Assembly (NCBI GenBank): GCA_900544515.1
Contig: UQVI01000069.1
Span: forward strand, 1 to 9,320
Length of the DNA: 9,320 nt
DNA from: an uncultured Oscillospiraceae bacterium
Lineage (GTDB): Bacteria > Bacillota > Clostridia > Oscillospirales > Acutalibacteraceae
Reading direction: 5' to 3'
A program made the position numbers and the translations under genes. Below the pieces are notes generated by a model, which was not told the DNA's origin, did no database searches, and saw only the letters and a list, made by a program, of their open reading frames with translations. Numbering within the stretch: the stretch's first letter is position 1; every line of letters begins with the position of its first letter. Shown here in pieces: positions 1 through 6,714 of the stretch.

Positions 1-48
1 TCTACACTCGACTAGTCGTCGGCAGCGTCAGATGTGTATAAGAGACAG
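1..48 (+). other. Illumina Nextera P5-side adapter (non-biological)
   Basis: Bases 1-7 are the tail of the P5 primer, 8-15 (TCGACTAG) match the Nextera i5 index S513, 16-29 (TCGTCGGCAGCGTC) are the Nextera read-1 sequence, and 30-48 are the 19-bp Tn5 mosaic end (AGATGTGTATAAGAGACAG). This is sequencing-library DNA left in the record. The genome begins at 49, and anything translated across this junction is chimeric. Confidence 0.99.
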
Positions 49-103
49 CTCTTTATGGTTTTATTTCAAGCATAATAAAAAATATATTCATGAGGTATTA
101 ACT

Positions 104-340
104 ATGAGAGAGTTTGATGACAAGCTGCTTACAAAGAAATTTGACAACACACGGTTATATATTTTAGGTGACACATCATCAACAATGAGAGCATTACTAA
201 CCAATGACAACGATATTTCACCCAAATCAAAGGCGCTTTTAGATGAATTATATGACAGTGTTCATAATGATATTGGTCATTTAAACTGTGATGAATATAC
301 GAACATATACATTGTTGAAGAGGGTCACAACTACAAATAA
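104..340 (+). CDS. Small hypothetical protein, 78 aa
   Basis: I do not recognise this protein. The reading frame is open back to base 32, but its first residues (MCIRDS) come from translated Nextera adapter. The best internal start is the ATG at 104 (MREFDDKLL), with a GAGGT ribosome site at 92-96 and a 7-nt gap. A start further upstream, lost with the fragment end, cannot be excluded because 49-103 has no stop in this frame. The product is acidic and probably soluble: it has no signal peptide, no membrane segment and no cysteine-pair motif beyond a single Cys. It has a predicted helical stretch (SPKSKALLDELYDSVHNDIG) and ends in EEGHNYK. It converges on the alaS-HIT-PRT operon and shares the terminator at 359-387. 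It could be a real lineage-specific gene; function unknown. Confidence 0.55.
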   Translation: MREFDDKLLTKKFDNTRLYILGDTSSTMRALLTNDNDISPKSKALLDELYDSVHNDIGHLNCDEYTNIYIVEEGHNYK

Positions 341-358
341 AACAGAATAACACAAAAT

Positions 359-387
359 AAGCCTGAAGGAACAAAACCTTCAGGCTT
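359..387. terminator. Bidirectional intrinsic terminator between convergent genes
   Basis: A perfect 11-bp stem (AAGCCTGAAGG at 359-369, CCTTCAGGCTT at 377-387) closes a 7-nt loop (AACAAAA). The plus strand continues into TTTTATTTTC, and the minus strand into ATTTTGTGTT. It sits 18 nt after the plus-strand stop at 340 and 9 nt after the minus-strand phosphoribosyltransferase stop at 397, so it can end transcription from both sides. The plus-strand U-tract is the stronger one. Confidence 0.9.
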
Positions 388-396
388 TTATTTTCT

Positions 397-939
397 TTAT
401 TTAAAGAAAAGAGGAAGCTTTTCAAGGAAAACGATATCGGTTCTGTCAGCAGCATCACCCTCTGCCAGAGGTGCTGCACTGGCTACGATTTTACCGCCGA
501 ATGCCTCAACAAGGCCGATAACCGCCTTCAGGCTTTCACCTGTTGAAATCACATCATCAAGTATCAGAACTCTTTTATCTTTAAGTAAATCGCCGTCTTC
601 GTGACCGAGATAGAGTGTCTGCTCCTTTTGTGTGGTTATACTTCTTACAGTATATTCAACAGGATGATCCATATACACCTTAACACCCTTACGCGCTACT
701 ATGTATTTCCTGCCGCTGAGTTTACTCATCTCATAGGCAAGAGGAATTGACTTCGCCTCCGGTGTGACAATATAGTCAAAATCAGGGCACTTATCAAGCA
801 ATGCCTTTGCACAGGCCTCAGTAAGCTCTACATCGCCAAAAAGAATAAAAGCGGCAATATCGAGGCTGTCTGAAACGGCAAAGCGCTTGAGCTGACGTTC
901 AACGCCTGCGATTTTCAGAGTATAGAATTCTTCACTCAT
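397..939 (-). CDS. Phosphoribosyltransferase family protein (adenine PRT-like)
   Basis: A 180-aa type I phosphoribosyltransferase, expected to be cytosolic and to transfer a base onto PRPP in purine salvage. The diagnostic 13-residue PRPP-binding motif VLILDDVISTGES is at residues 124-136, with the acidic pair D128/D129 that contacts the ribose hydroxyls. The segment TPEAKSIPLAYEMSK (59-73) resembles the APRT pyrophosphate loop, and RKGVKVYMDHPVE (83-95) resembles the flexible catalytic loop region. Length matches APRTs (about 170-180 aa). Its ATG overlaps the HIT gene stop as ATGA. Its ribosome site (GGGAG) lies in the last HIT codons, so translational coupling is likely. It is the last gene of the alaS operon. 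The base specificity (adenine, xanthine or other) cannot be fixed from sequence alone; I leave the symbol blank because distant APRT-like proteins in Clostridia often lack proven activity. Confidence 0.88.
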   Translation of the reverse strand: MSEEFYTLKIAGVERQLKRFAVSDSLDIAAFILFGDVELTEACAKALLDKCPDFDYIVTPEAKSIPLAYEMSKLSGRKYIVARKGVKVYMDHPVEYTVRSITTQKEQTLYLGHEDGDLLKDKRVLILDDVISTGESLKAVIGLVEAFGGKIVASAAPLAEGDAADRTDIVFLEKLPLFFK

Positions 940-1268
940 ATGATTTTTTCTCCCATTTTCACTCCGCCGATAATGTGGAAATGAAGATGCTTAACAGTCT
1001 GTCCTGCATCCTCACCGCAGTTATTGATGATTCTGTAAGAGTCAATACCCTGAGACTTTGCAATCTCAGGAATTTTCTCAAATATAGCTGCAACATATTT
1101 ACTGTTATCCGCTGTAACATCATTTGCAGATTCAATATGAGCCTTCGGTACAACAATAATATGAACAGGTGCAACAGGCGCAATATCCTTGAATGCAAGA
1201 ATAGTATCATCCTCATACACCTTAGTTGAAGGAATGTTACCTGCAATTATTTCACAAAACAAGCACAT
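936..1268 (-). CDS. HIT-family protein (HinT-like purine nucleoside phosphoramidase)
   Basis: A 110-aa histidine-triad protein of the usual HinT length. The H-x-H-x-H-x-x motif HLHFHII spans residues 94-100; by family knowledge the middle histidine (H96) is the nucleophile that hydrolyses adenosine 5'-phosphoramidates and aminoacyl-adenylates. The N-terminal MCLFCEIIAGNIPS carries the family C-x2-C pair (C2, C5) seen in many bacterial members, and PVAPVHIIVVPKAHI (31-45) is the conserved core strand region. The usual GW-P-P tail is replaced by a short GEKII end. The start ATG at 1268 is preceded by GAGGT, directly after the alaS TAA stop, leaving an 11-nt intergenic gap. Co-transcription with alaS is suggestive, because HinT proteins can hydrolyse aminoacyl-AMP made by aminoacyl-tRNA synthetases; that functional link is an inference. 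Confidence 0.93.
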   Translation of the reverse strand: MCLFCEIIAGNIPSTKVYEDDTILAFKDIAPVAPVHIIVVPKAHIESANDVTADNSKYVAAIFEKIPEIAKSQGIDSYRIINNCGEDAGQTVKHLHFHIIGGVKMGEKII

Positions 1269-1279
1269 AAAAATACCTC

Positions 1280-3910
1280 TTATTTAATCATAGATTTAAC
1301 AGTAGCTTCTACTGCTGCAATTGCGCTGTCAAGCTTTGACAAATCCTTTGCACCTGCCATTGCCGAATCAGGACGGCCACCACCGCCGCCGCCTGCAAGC
1401 TTAGCAATTTCACGCACAAGATCACCTGCTTTAATACCCTTTGCAATTGCGTTTTTACCGCATACAGCTACAAGATTAGCTTTTTCACCATTAACACCTG
1501 CAATAACAGCCACAACGTTATCGCTCTTTGCCTTAAGGTCATCACCCATTGAACGAAGCGCATCCGGCGTTGTACCGTCAACCTTTGCAGTATAAAGCTC
1601 AAGACCGTCAATCTCAACAGGCTTGGAGAACATATCCGCACTCTTAAGCTTTGTGAGCTGTGCATTGAGTTTTTGGATCTCCCTATCTTTTTCCTTATTA
1701 TCAGACAAAAGTGCATCAACTCTTGCAAGAACCTCGCTGTCACTTGTTTTTAGTTCTGATGCAGCTGTCTTAACCGTTTTCTCAGCATTATTAAGATAGT
1801 TTAATGTATTTTCACCTGTAAGTGCAACAATCCTTCTTACTCCCGCTGCGACCGAGCTTTCGGAAATAATTTTGAATAAACCAAGCTGTCCGCTGTTTGA
1901 AACATGCGTGCCGCCGCAGAATTCTATTGAATAACCATTACAGGAATCAACTACCCTAACAACGCTGCCATATTTTTCACCAAAGAGCATCATTGCACCC
2001 ATTTTTTTAGCTTCTTCAATCGGCATTTCCTGCATCGTAACAGCTTCAGAAGCCATAATACGCTCATTGACAAGACGCTCTACAAGAGCAACCTGAAATT
2101 CACTAAGGGGTTCAAAATGAGTAAAATCAAAACGAACTTCCTTTTCATTAACAAGCTGACCTGCCTGCTCAACGTGTGTGCCGAGCACCTGACGAAGTGC
2201 AGCCTGAAGAAGATGTGCAGCAGTATGATTACGCATAACAGCTCTGCGATAATTACAATCAAGCTGTGCATCATAATTTTCATTAACTGAAATTATACCA
2301 TCAAAAACCTCACCATTATGGAGATAAATTCCATCAGCATTCTTAATTGTTTCATTAACCTGAAATGCATTTTCACCTGCATTAATAACGCCTTTATCTC
2401 CAACTTGTCCACCTGATGTGGCATAGAAAGGTGTTTTATCAAGAACTATTGTTCCCTTTTCACCGCAGCCAAGTGCCTCCACAAATTCACCATCAGCATT
2501 AATAATAGCAAGTACCTTTGCATTACATTCAAAATCTGTATAGCCTACAAAATCTGTTTTTTCTGTATCTATTTTAATAGATTCACCCTTCCATGCATCT
2601 GCACCTGCATCCTTGCGTGCAGCACGTGCAGTTGACTTCTGATTGTCAAGAAGCGCGTTGAACTTGTCCTCGTCAACGGTAATTCCCTTTTCCTCAAGTA
2701 TATCCTTAGTCAGATCAAGCGGGAAACCATATGTGTCGTTAAGCTTGAAAGCATCCTCACCTGAGAACACATTGCCATCCATCTTTGAAATATACTCATC
2801 AAGCAGTGCAAGACCTGCGTCAATGGTTTTGCCAAAAGACTCCTCCTCAGAAAGAATAACCTTTGTGATAAGTTCTTCCTTATCTGCAAGCTCAGGATAA
2901 GCCTCTGCATTCTCCTGAATTACGGTTTTACATACTTTATAAAGGAACGGTTCGTTAACGCCTAAAAGCCTTCCGTGACGGCACGCACGGCGTATGAGAC
3001 GTCTTAAAACATAGCCTCTGCCGTTGTTTGAAGGAATAACACCGTCACCAATCATAAAGGTTGATGAACGGACATGGTCGGTTATTACACGAAGAGAAAC
3101 ATCGTTCTTTTCGTCATCGTGGTAAGTTACACCTGAAATTTCAGAAATCTTTTTCATAATGTTCTGAACAGTATCAACCTCAAAGATATTATCCACATCC
3201 TGCATAATGCATGCAAGTCTTTCAAGACCCATACCTGTATCAATATTCGGATGATCAAGAGGTGTATAGTTATTGTTTCCGTCGTTATCGAACTGTGTGA
3301 AAACATTGTTCCAGAACTCAACATATCTGTCACATTCACAGCCCGGACCGCAGTCAGGCTTTCCGCAGCCGTATTTTTCACCGCGATCAAAATGAATTTC
3401 AGAACAAGGACCGCAGGGACCTGAACCGTGCTCCCAGAAATTATCAGCCTTGCCGAGTCTTACAATATGGTCAGGGGCAACACCGTTCTGCTTCGTCCAG
3501 ATATCAAAGGCTTCATCATCATTTTCATAAATGGTGATATAAAGCTTGTCCACAGGCATTTCAAGCACCTGCGTACAAAATTCCCACGCCCATGCAGTAG
3601 CTTCTTTCTTGAAATAATCTCCAAAAGAGAAGTTACCGAGCATTTCAAAGAAAGTGCCGTGACGTGCTGTTTTACCAACATTCTCAATGTCAGGTGTACG
3701 TATACATTTCTGACAGGTTGTAACCCTCTTTCGCGGAGGAGTAACCTCACCTGTAAAATACTTTTTCATCGGTGCCATACCGGAGTTAATCAAAAGCAGA
3801 CTTTTATCTCCGTTTGGCACAAGCGAAAAACTCGGAAGCCTCAAATGCCCCTTGCTTTCAAAGAAAGACAAATATTTCTCTCTTAAATCATTTAATGATG
3901 TCCATTCCAT
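1280..3910 (-). CDS. alaS: Alanyl-tRNA synthetase
   Basis: Charges tRNA-Ala with alanine in the cytosol and clears mischarged Ser/Gly. Full length at 876 aa (family about 875). Order: class II catalytic core in the N-terminal half, with the motif-2 region ARHGTFFEMLGNFSFGDYFK (about 83-102) and motif 3 GMGLERL; then the editing domain with zinc-site residues H562, H566 (HTAAH), C665 and H669 (CGGTH); a coiled linker (about 700-750, KEKDREIQKLNAQLTKL); and a C-terminal DHHA1 domain with a glycine-rich run GGGGGGRPDSAMAG near 836-849. The open frame extends to a TTG at 3925, but that TTG overlaps the ribosome site. The GAGG at 3920-3923 lies 9 nt before ATG 3910, so ATG 3910 is the start. It heads the alaS-HIT-PRT operon. 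No T-box leader fits in the 77 nt between the ydbC terminator and the start. Confidence 0.98.
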   Translation of the reverse strand: MEWTSLNDLREKYLSFFESKGHLRLPSFSLVPNGDKSLLLINSGMAPMKKYFTGEVTPPRKRVTTCQKCIRTPDIENVGKTARHGTFFEMLGNFSFGDYFKKEATAWAWEFCTQVLEMPVDKLYITIYENDDEAFDIWTKQNGVAPDHIVRLGKADNFWEHGSGPCGPCSEIHFDRGEKYGCGKPDCGPGCECDRYVEFWNNVFTQFDNDGNNNYTPLDHPNIDTGMGLERLACIMQDVDNIFEVDTVQNIMKKISEISGVTYHDDEKNDVSLRVITDHVRSSTFMIGDGVIPSNNGRGYVLRRLIRRACRHGRLLGVNEPFLYKVCKTVIQENAEAYPELADKEELITKVILSEEESFGKTIDAGLALLDEYISKMDGNVFSGEDAFKLNDTYGFPLDLTKDILEEKGITVDEDKFNALLDNQKSTARAARKDAGADAWKGESIKIDTEKTDFVGYTDFECNAKVLAIINADGEFVEALGCGEKGTIVLDKTPFYATSGGQVGDKGVINAGENAFQVNETIKNADGIYLHNGEVFDGIISVNENYDAQLDCNYRRAVMRNHTAAHLLQAALRQVLGTHVEQAGQLVNEKEVRFDFTHFEPLSEFQVALVERLVNERIMASEAVTMQEMPIEEAKKMGAMMLFGEKYGSVVRVVDSCNGYSIEFCGGTHVSNSGQLGLFKIISESSVAAGVRRIVALTGENTLNYLNNAEKTVKTAASELKTSDSEVLARVDALLSDNKEKDREIQKLNAQLTKLKSADMFSKPVEIDGLELYTAKVDGTTPDALRSMGDDLKAKSDNVVAVIAGVNGEKANLVAVCGKNAIAKGIKAGDLVREIAKLAGGGGGGRPDSAMAGAKDLSKLDSAIAAVEATVKSMIK

Positions 3911-3919
3911 AATTCTATA

Positions 3920-3923
3920 CCTC
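3920..3923 (-). promoter_or_regulatory. alaS ribosome binding site that fixes the start
   Basis: On the minus strand the leader reads TTTGAGGTATAGAATTATG. GAGG lies 9 nt before ATG 3910. The alternative start TTG at 3925 overlaps this GAGG and has no Shine-Dalgarno of its own, so the 5-residue extension MRYRI is not expected to be translated. Confidence 0.8.
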
Positions 3924-3987
3924 AAATTTTACTCAATCCAAAAAGCAGTAAATCAAGTAAAATGTATTTTCTTCATAATAAAACGTC

Positions 3988-4021
3988 AAGGGCAACAATA
4001 TTTTTGAATACTGTTACCCTT
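3988..4021 (-). terminator. Intrinsic terminator of ydbC
   Basis: On the minus strand AAGGGTAACA pairs with TGTTGCCCTT (one G-U). The stem continues inward for five more pairs (one G-U) around a CAAA loop, about 15 bp in total. It is followed by GACGTTTTATTAT, a moderate U-tract. It starts 5 nt after the ydbC stop and separates ackA-ydbC from the alaS operon, so alaS probably has its own promoter in the remaining 77 nt. On the plus strand a C-A mismatch replaces one G-U pair and no plus-strand gene is near. Confidence 0.85.
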
Positions 4022-4026
4022 TGAAA

Positions 4027-4245
4027 TTAATCGAGCTTTTCAACAATCTTAGTAAGTTCCTTAACTTCATCAGCTGTGAAGGTAAGACCCTTGCTCATTT
4101 TTGAATGATCAGGTGACCAGTCCCTGACATCAATCTTAGGCTCACGTCCGTTCCATGAAATCAGATTAACTTCTCTTGTCCAGCCCCTTGCTGTTTCAGA
4201 AATAACGCCAAGATGCTCTGTGATTTCATACTTAATTTCAGGCAT
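4027..4245 (-). CDS. ydbC: YdbC-family PC4-like nucleic-acid-binding protein
   Basis: A 72-aa protein that I recognise as the Firmicutes YdbC family (PC4 transcriptional coactivator fold, PF02229 type). Typical family sequence is visible: MPEIKYEITEHLGVISE at the N-terminus, then ARGWTREVNLISWNGREPK, DVRDWSPDHSKMSKG, and a final amphipathic helix (TADEVKELTKIVEKL). The family forms dimers binding single-stranded DNA or RNA in vitro; the cellular role is not established. ATG 4245 has a near-perfect AGGAGG ribosome site about 7 nt upstream, suggesting strong expression. It lies 63 nt downstream of ackA with no clear terminator between, so read-through from ackA is plausible, and it ends at the terminator at 3988-4021. 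Confidence 0.9.
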   Translation of the reverse strand: MPEIKYEITEHLGVISETARGWTREVNLISWNGREPKIDVRDWSPDHSKMSKGLTFTADEVKELTKIVEKLD

Positions 4246-4308
4246 TTGTTTCTCCTCCTTTACAGTTTATTTTAAATCAAATTAATTTACTTAATATAAT
4301 TTATATTC

Positions 4309-5526
4309 TTAAAGAGCTTTAACAATTTCAGCAGTATCACGTGCGATTGTAAGCTCCTCATCAGTAGCAAGAATAAATACTCTTACCTTGTCAGTAGGAT
4401 TGGTAAGCTCAGCCTCTGCACCCTTCTGTGTTTTCTCGTTAACAGCCTCATTGATATGAACACCCATATAACCAAGATATGAGCATACCTTTGAACGAAG
4501 CCAAACACCGTTTTCACCGATACCGCCTGTAAATACAATGGCGTCAACACCGTTCATTGCTGCGATATATGATCCTATGTATTTAGCAATTTCATAAGCC
4601 TGCATCTCGTGAGCAAGGATTGCTCTTTCATTACCCTGAGCCTGTGCAGCACAGATATCACGGTCATCTGAAGATATACCGGAAATTGCGTTCACACCGG
4701 ATTCCTTGTTAAGCACCTTGTCCATTGCATCAGGATCCAGACCAAGCTTCTTCATAATAAATGTAACAACTGAAGGATCAACTCCGCCGGAGCGTGTACC
4801 CATCATAAAGCCGTCAAGAGGAGTAAAGCCCATTGATGTATCAACAACCTTACCGTGATTAACAGCAGCGATTGAAGAGCCGTTGCCGAGATGGCAGGTA
4901 ATAATCTTAAGATCATTTATGTTCTTGCCGATTTTGTCAGCCACTCTGTGGGAAACAAACTTATGTGATGTGCCGTGAAAACCGTAACGGCGGACACCGT
5001 ACTTTTCATAATACTCATAAGGAACAGCATACATATATGCCTTAGCAGGCATTGTGCTGTGGAACGCTGTATCAAATACAGCAACCTGAGGAACATCAGG
5101 ACCGACAACCTCAAGACAAGCCTTATAGCCCTGAAGGTTTGCAGGATTGTGAAGCGGAGCAAGAGGTGAAAGCTCCTCAACTGTCTTTACAACCTCTTCA
5201 TCAATAAGCGTGCTCTGTGTATACTTGTCGCCGCCCTGAACAAAACGATGACCGATTGCATCAATTTCATTGAATGAGCTGATAACCTTGTACTCACCCT
5301 CAGAAAGAATATACTTAACCTCATTAAAAGCATCTGTATGAGTAGGAAGCTCCTTATCGTAGGTATGCTTTTCACCATTCACCTTAACGATAACATTTTC
5401 CTCACCGCCATTGATTTTCATACCAATTCTCTCAATAGCACCTTTACAAAGCACAGATTCATCTGACATATCCATTAACTGATACTTGAGTGATGAACTG
5501 CCGCAGTTAATAACAAGAATTTTCAA
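4309..5526 (-). CDS. ackA: Acetate kinase
   Basis: Converts acetyl-phosphate and ADP to acetate and ATP (reversible), the last step of fermentative acetate production with phosphotransacetylase; cytosolic. Length 405 aa, normal. Family landmarks: N7 and SSS in VINCGSSSLKY, R93 in GHRFVQGG, H126 in APLHNPAN, D152 in VFDTAFHSTMP, H184/H188 in RRYGFHGTSH, H212 in CHLGNGSS, R245 in GTRSGGVDP, GGIGENG (334-340), and the C-terminal TDEELTIARDT. These match the active-site residues known from Methanosarcina AckA. The start is TTG (5526-5524), 7 nt after a strong GGAGG (5538-5534); no ATG is available upstream. The motif usually reading VVHGG is FVQGG here. pta is not in the window. The gene is divergent from tmcAL and is followed by ydbC. 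Confidence 0.98.
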   Translation of the reverse strand: MKILVINCGSSSLKYQLMDMSDESVLCKGAIERIGMKINGGEENVIVKVNGEKHTYDKELPTHTDAFNEVKYILSEGEYKVISSFNEIDAIGHRFVQGGDKYTQSTLIDEEVVKTVEELSPLAPLHNPANLQGYKACLEVVGPDVPQVAVFDTAFHSTMPAKAYMYAVPYEYYEKYGVRRYGFHGTSHKFVSHRVADKIGKNINDLKIITCHLGNGSSIAAVNHGKVVDTSMGFTPLDGFMMGTRSGGVDPSVVTFIMKKLGLDPDAMDKVLNKESGVNAISGISSDDRDICAAQAQGNERAILAHEMQAYEIAKYIGSYIAAMNGVDAIVFTGGIGENGVWLRSKVCSYLGYMGVHINEAVNEKTQKGAEAELTNPTDKVRVFILATDEELTIARDTAEIVKAL

Positions 5527-5543
5527 AATATTTCCTCCAACTG

Positions 5544-5572
5544 TTGAAATAGTTATTTTTATTTAGTATTAT
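5544..5572 (+). promoter_or_regulatory. Putative tmcAL promoter
   Basis: The plus strand has TTGAAA at 5544-5549 and TATTAT at 5567-5572, 17 bp apart. TATAAT also occurs at 5570-5575 and 5580-5585, so the exact -10 is uncertain in this AT-only stretch. The predicted leader of about 42 nt contains most of the palindrome at 5571-5595. The ribosome site is weak (AGGT at 5610-5613). Confidence 0.45.
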
Positions 5573-5595
5573 AATAATATATAATATATTATTAT
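5571..5595. repeat. Perfect AT-only inverted repeat in the divergent promoter region
   Basis: ATAATAATATAT (5571-5582) and ATATATTATTAT (5584-5595) are exact reverse complements around a single A at 5583. The 25-bp palindrome covers the spacer and -10 of the ackA promoter and the start region of the tmcAL promoter. It could be an operator or simply low-complexity AT DNA; its position makes an operator worth testing. Confidence 0.7.
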
Positions 5596-5600
5596 GTCAA
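5571..5600 (-). promoter_or_regulatory. Putative ackA promoter
   Basis: The minus strand has a consensus -35 TTGACA (5600-5595) and a -10 TATTAT (5576-5571) with 18-bp spacing; a TATAAT at 5573-5568 is an alternative with wider, 21-bp spacing. The predicted start near 5564 gives an untranslated leader of about 38 nt with the GGAGG ribosome site. It overlaps the plus-strand promoter proposed for tmcAL. Confidence 0.6.
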
Positions 5601-5620
5601 GGACTTTATAGGTAATTTTT

Positions 5621-6682
5621 ATGATAACAGGCATTATTTGCGAATTTAATCCATTTCATGACGGTCATAAGTATCTGATTGACTCCGTAAAAAAAAGCTC
5701 TGACGGTGTTGTTTGTGTTATGAGCGGCAGCCTTGTGCAGCGCGGTGAGTTTGCAGTTTATGATAAATTCACAAGAGCTGAGACTGCCTTAAAGAATGGT
5801 GCTGATTTAATTATAGAACTGCCCTGTGCTTATTCGGTAATGTCTGCCAACGGCTTTGCAAAATATGCTGTGCAGATTCTGGAGGCAACAGGTGTTGTTG
5901 ACGAAATTGCTTTCGGTGCTGAGTGTGATAACATTGATGAGTTAACAGCTGTCAGTAAAAAAATCAAAGCGTGTGAAAATGAAATAATCAGCAAAATGAA
6001 GGAGGGGCTGTCCTATCCTATGGCACGCAGGGAAATTATAAAAAGTGATATCCTTGACACACCGAATAATATTCTCGCAATTGAATATATCAGTGAAACC
6101 ACACTCCCCTGCAGAGCGGTAAAGCGTATCGGAAAGGGTCACGATACCGATGATAAAAAATACAGTGCGTCGGCGATCAGAAAAGAACTGAGCCTTGACA
6201 ATATCTGCACAATAAAAAACTGTGAGATTGCAATCCTTTCAAAGCTCAGAACAATGAGCAAAGAGGATTTTTTACAGATTGAAGATGTCAGCGAGGGACT
6301 TGAAAACAGAATAATCGATGCTGTCAGAAGTGCAGTAAGCCTTGAGGAAATATACGATAAAATCAAAACCAAACGCTACACGCACTCAAGAATACGCAGA
6401 ATAATACTGAAAGCATATATGGGCATAACGAAAGAATACAGCCGTGACGTGCCATATATACGCGTTTTAGGCTTTAATAAAAAGGGACGAGAAATTCTGA
6501 GCAAAATGAAAGAAACGTCAAATCTGCCAATCATAAGCCGATATAACGATGTGAAAGATTTAAGCGAATCAGATCAAAGGCTGTTTGAGCTTGAATGCAG
6601 GTGCACAGACCTTTATAATCTGGGATACAAAAATCCCCTGCCCTGCGGAACAGAGCAAAGAGCACAAATCGTAATACTGTAA
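5621..6682 (+). CDS. tmcAL: tRNA(Met) cytidine acetate ligase (YlbM family)
   Basis: By family knowledge (B. subtilis YlbM/TmcAL), this enzyme activates acetate with ATP to acetyl-AMP and forms N4-acetylcytidine at the wobble position of elongator tRNA-Met. The HIGH-type nucleotidyltransferase signature is ICEFNPFHDGHKYLI (6-20, with H13 and H16). It is followed by the family core VMSGSLVQRGEFAVYDKFTR (33-52), ADLIIELPCAYSVMSANGFA (61-80), IAFGAECDN, TPNNILAIEYI (147-157) and the ATP-site region KRIGKGHD...YSASAIRKEL (168-190). At 353 aa it is shorter than B. subtilis TmcAL (about 415 aa), mainly in the C-terminal part; its CTDLYNLGYKNP end still looks family-like. ATG 5621 has a weak AGGT site. 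It is divergent from ackA, whose product releases acetate. The stop is 32 nt before the proposed mobile-element junction. Confidence 0.93.
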   Translation: MITGIICEFNPFHDGHKYLIDSVKKSSDGVVCVMSGSLVQRGEFAVYDKFTRAETALKNGADLIIELPCAYSVMSANGFAKYAVQILEATGVVDEIAFGAECDNIDELTAVSKKIKACENEIISKMKEGLSYPMARREIIKSDILDTPNNILAIEYISETTLPCRAVKRIGKGHDTDDKKYSASAIRKELSLDNICTIKNCEIAILSKLRTMSKEDFLQIEDVSEGLENRIIDAVRSAVSLEEIYDKIKTKRYTHSRIRRIILKAYMGITKEYSRDVPYIRVLGFNKKGREILSKMKETSNLPIISRYNDVKDLSESDQRLFELECRCTDLYNLGYKNPLPCGTEQRAQIVIL

Positions 6683-6697
6683 TTTGATGAACTGAAG

Positions 6698-6714
6698 AAA
6701 AAGGAGTGTTGCAC
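6698..6714. other. Orphan half-arm of a probable split terminator
   Basis: AAAAA (6698-6702) followed by GGAGTGTTGCAC (6703-6714) has the form of the left arm of a bidirectional terminator (A-run plus GC arm). On the minus strand it reads GTGCAACACTCC then TTTTT. No complementary arm occurs in the following 100 nt or elsewhere I could see. The simplest reading is that the other arm was moved to the far side of the mobile element. This is an inference from one junction only. Confidence 0.4.

Noticed and set aside
129..479. 116-aa minus-strand open frame across the left terminator
   Set aside because: It crosses the 104-340 gene antisense, reads through the bidirectional terminator and runs into the phosphoribosyltransferase gene. 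It has no family features.
3428..3886. 152-aa plus-strand open frame inside alaS
   Set aside because: It lies entirely antisense to the conserved catalytic core of alaS, has no recognisable family and no convincing ribosome site. It is a shadow of alaS codon usage, as are the other antisense frames in alaS, ackA, tmcAL and the recombinase.
3926..3956. Promoter TTGATT-19-TAAAAT for alaS
   Set aside because: Spacing is long, and the implied start near 3919 would leave the GAGG ribosome site (3920-3923) outside the transcript. The real alaS promoter in this gap could not be identified.
3911..3987. T-box riboswitch upstream of alaS
   Set aside because: Firmicutes aminoacyl-tRNA synthetase genes often have a T-box leader, but only 77 nt separate the ydbC terminator from the start codon, too short for one, and no specifier or antiterminator element is visible.
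4280..4308. AT-rich palindrome AATATAA-A-TTATATT after the ackA stop as a terminator
   Set aside because: The stem is only 7 A-T pairs with a one-base centre and no stable loop or GC content, so it would be too weak to terminate.
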